Of a stretch of 64,000 nucleotides of DNA, positions 63,848-64,000 are shown piece by piece. The DNA lies in contig NZ_FQYY01000009.1 in assembly GCF_900141885.1 (NCBI RefSeq), positions 122,719 to 186,718 on the forward strand, given 5' to 3'. Under the pieces are notes generated by a model. That model was not told the origin of the DNA and ran no database searches. It saw only the letters and a list, made by a program, of their open reading frames with translations. The position numbers and the translations under genes were made by a program. Numbering within the stretch: the first letter of the stretch is position 1; every line of letters begins with the position of its first letter. This DNA is from Mesonia phycicola (lineage in GTDB: Bacteria > Bacteroidota > Bacteroidia > Flavobacteriales > Flavobacteriaceae).

Positions 63848-64000
63848 ACGATGAAGAGTTTGATCCTGGCTCAGGATGAACGCTAGCGGCAGGCTTAACA
63901 CATGCAAGTCGAACGGTAACAGCAGAGCTTGCTCTGGCTGACGAGTGGCGCACGGGTGCGTAACGCGTATACAATCTACCTATTACTGGGGTATAGCCCA
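63848..64000 (+). rRNA. rrs: 16S ribosomal RNA (5' end only)
   Basis: The segment reads GAAGAGTTTGATCCTGGCTC and continues with AACGCTAGCGGCAGGCTTAA and GACGAGTGGCGCACGGGTGC, the universal start of bacterial 16S rRNA with Bacteroidota-type bases. The gene runs off the right edge after about 150 nt. The 5' end is placed by comparison with the E. coli start and may be off by a few bases. Confidence 0.97.

Noticed and set aside
63783..63974. Minus-strand ORF of 63 residues
   Set aside because: It covers the 5' end of 16S rRNA and its leader; no protein-coding signal.
1..64000. CRISPR array, phage or insertion sequence
   Set aside because: No regularly spaced repeats, no transposase, integrase or phage structural genes were found.

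Overview
The window is AT-rich chromosomal DNA from a member of the Bacteroidota, almost certainly family Flavobacteriaceae. The evidence is a gldJ-porU-porV gliding/type IX secretion (T9SS) block, an exosortase of the XrtF type, promoters of the Bacteroidota kind (TTTG, 19-21 nt, TAnnTTTG), few Shine-Dalgarno sites, and the first ~150 nt of a 16S rRNA gene. NhaB and the overall gene set suggest a marine or brackish organism; I do not name a genus. Most of the window is ordinary core genome. No phage, insertion sequence or CRISPR array was seen.

Layout. 1-8.8 kb: the 3'-truncated large subunit of glutamate synthase (gltB) and an acyl-CoA dehydrogenase on the minus strand, then anmK, a Glu/Leu-type dehydrogenase and nhaB on plus. 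8.9-12.2 kb: exbB-exbD-tonB-folC and tRNA-Val. 12.3-21.2 kb: murF and gldJ (minus), divergent from porU-porV and cdd. 21.3-31.1 kb: pdhA and the E2 gene pdhC, then a tight run of M28 peptidase, SDR, SprT-like, manC, DUF389 and a cell-surface protein with a gliding-motility-type C-terminal domain. 31.1-36.3 kb: MlaF/MlaE-like ABC transporter, PafA-like phosphatase, glycosyltransferase and a ketoacyl synthase III homologue.

36.3-39.3 kb is the main accessory patch: a lipoprotein gene with a broken signal peptide, two secreted proteins of unknown function, three copies of a dispersed palindromic repeat and two copies of one terminator. 39.3-48.2 kb: gcvP, a UbiA-like membrane protein, an ECF sigma factor with a soluble zinc-finger partner, a glycosyltransferase, hemW, a structured intergenic element, a free-methionine sulfoxide reductase, and xrtF with its partner. 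48.2-55.1 kb: a zinc metalloprotease, an all-helical protein, a YiaA/B-like protein and several hypothetical or lipoprotein genes, including a TraB/PrgY-like lipoprotein and one with a CX3C...CX3C tail. 55.3-63.3 kb: lysS, a Pmp3-like small protein overlapping lipB, a propeller lipoprotein behind rnhB, and a putative porin. 63.3-64.0 kb: an rRNA operon leader with two tandem promoters, and the start of 16S rRNA.

Functionally the window links envelope biogenesis and surface display (T9SS core parts and one likely cargo, XrtF, Mla, TonB energisation, MurF, AnmK recycling) with central metabolism (pyruvate dehydrogenase, lipoate attachment by LipB, glycine cleavage, glutamate metabolism). Items most worth a second look are the tRNA T-arm mimic in the 16S leader, the 110-bp structured element at 46.55 kb, the repeat-rich accessory patch, the paired direct repeats at 52.2 kb, the XrtF pair, and the two unusual lipoproteins at 53.8-55.1 kb.
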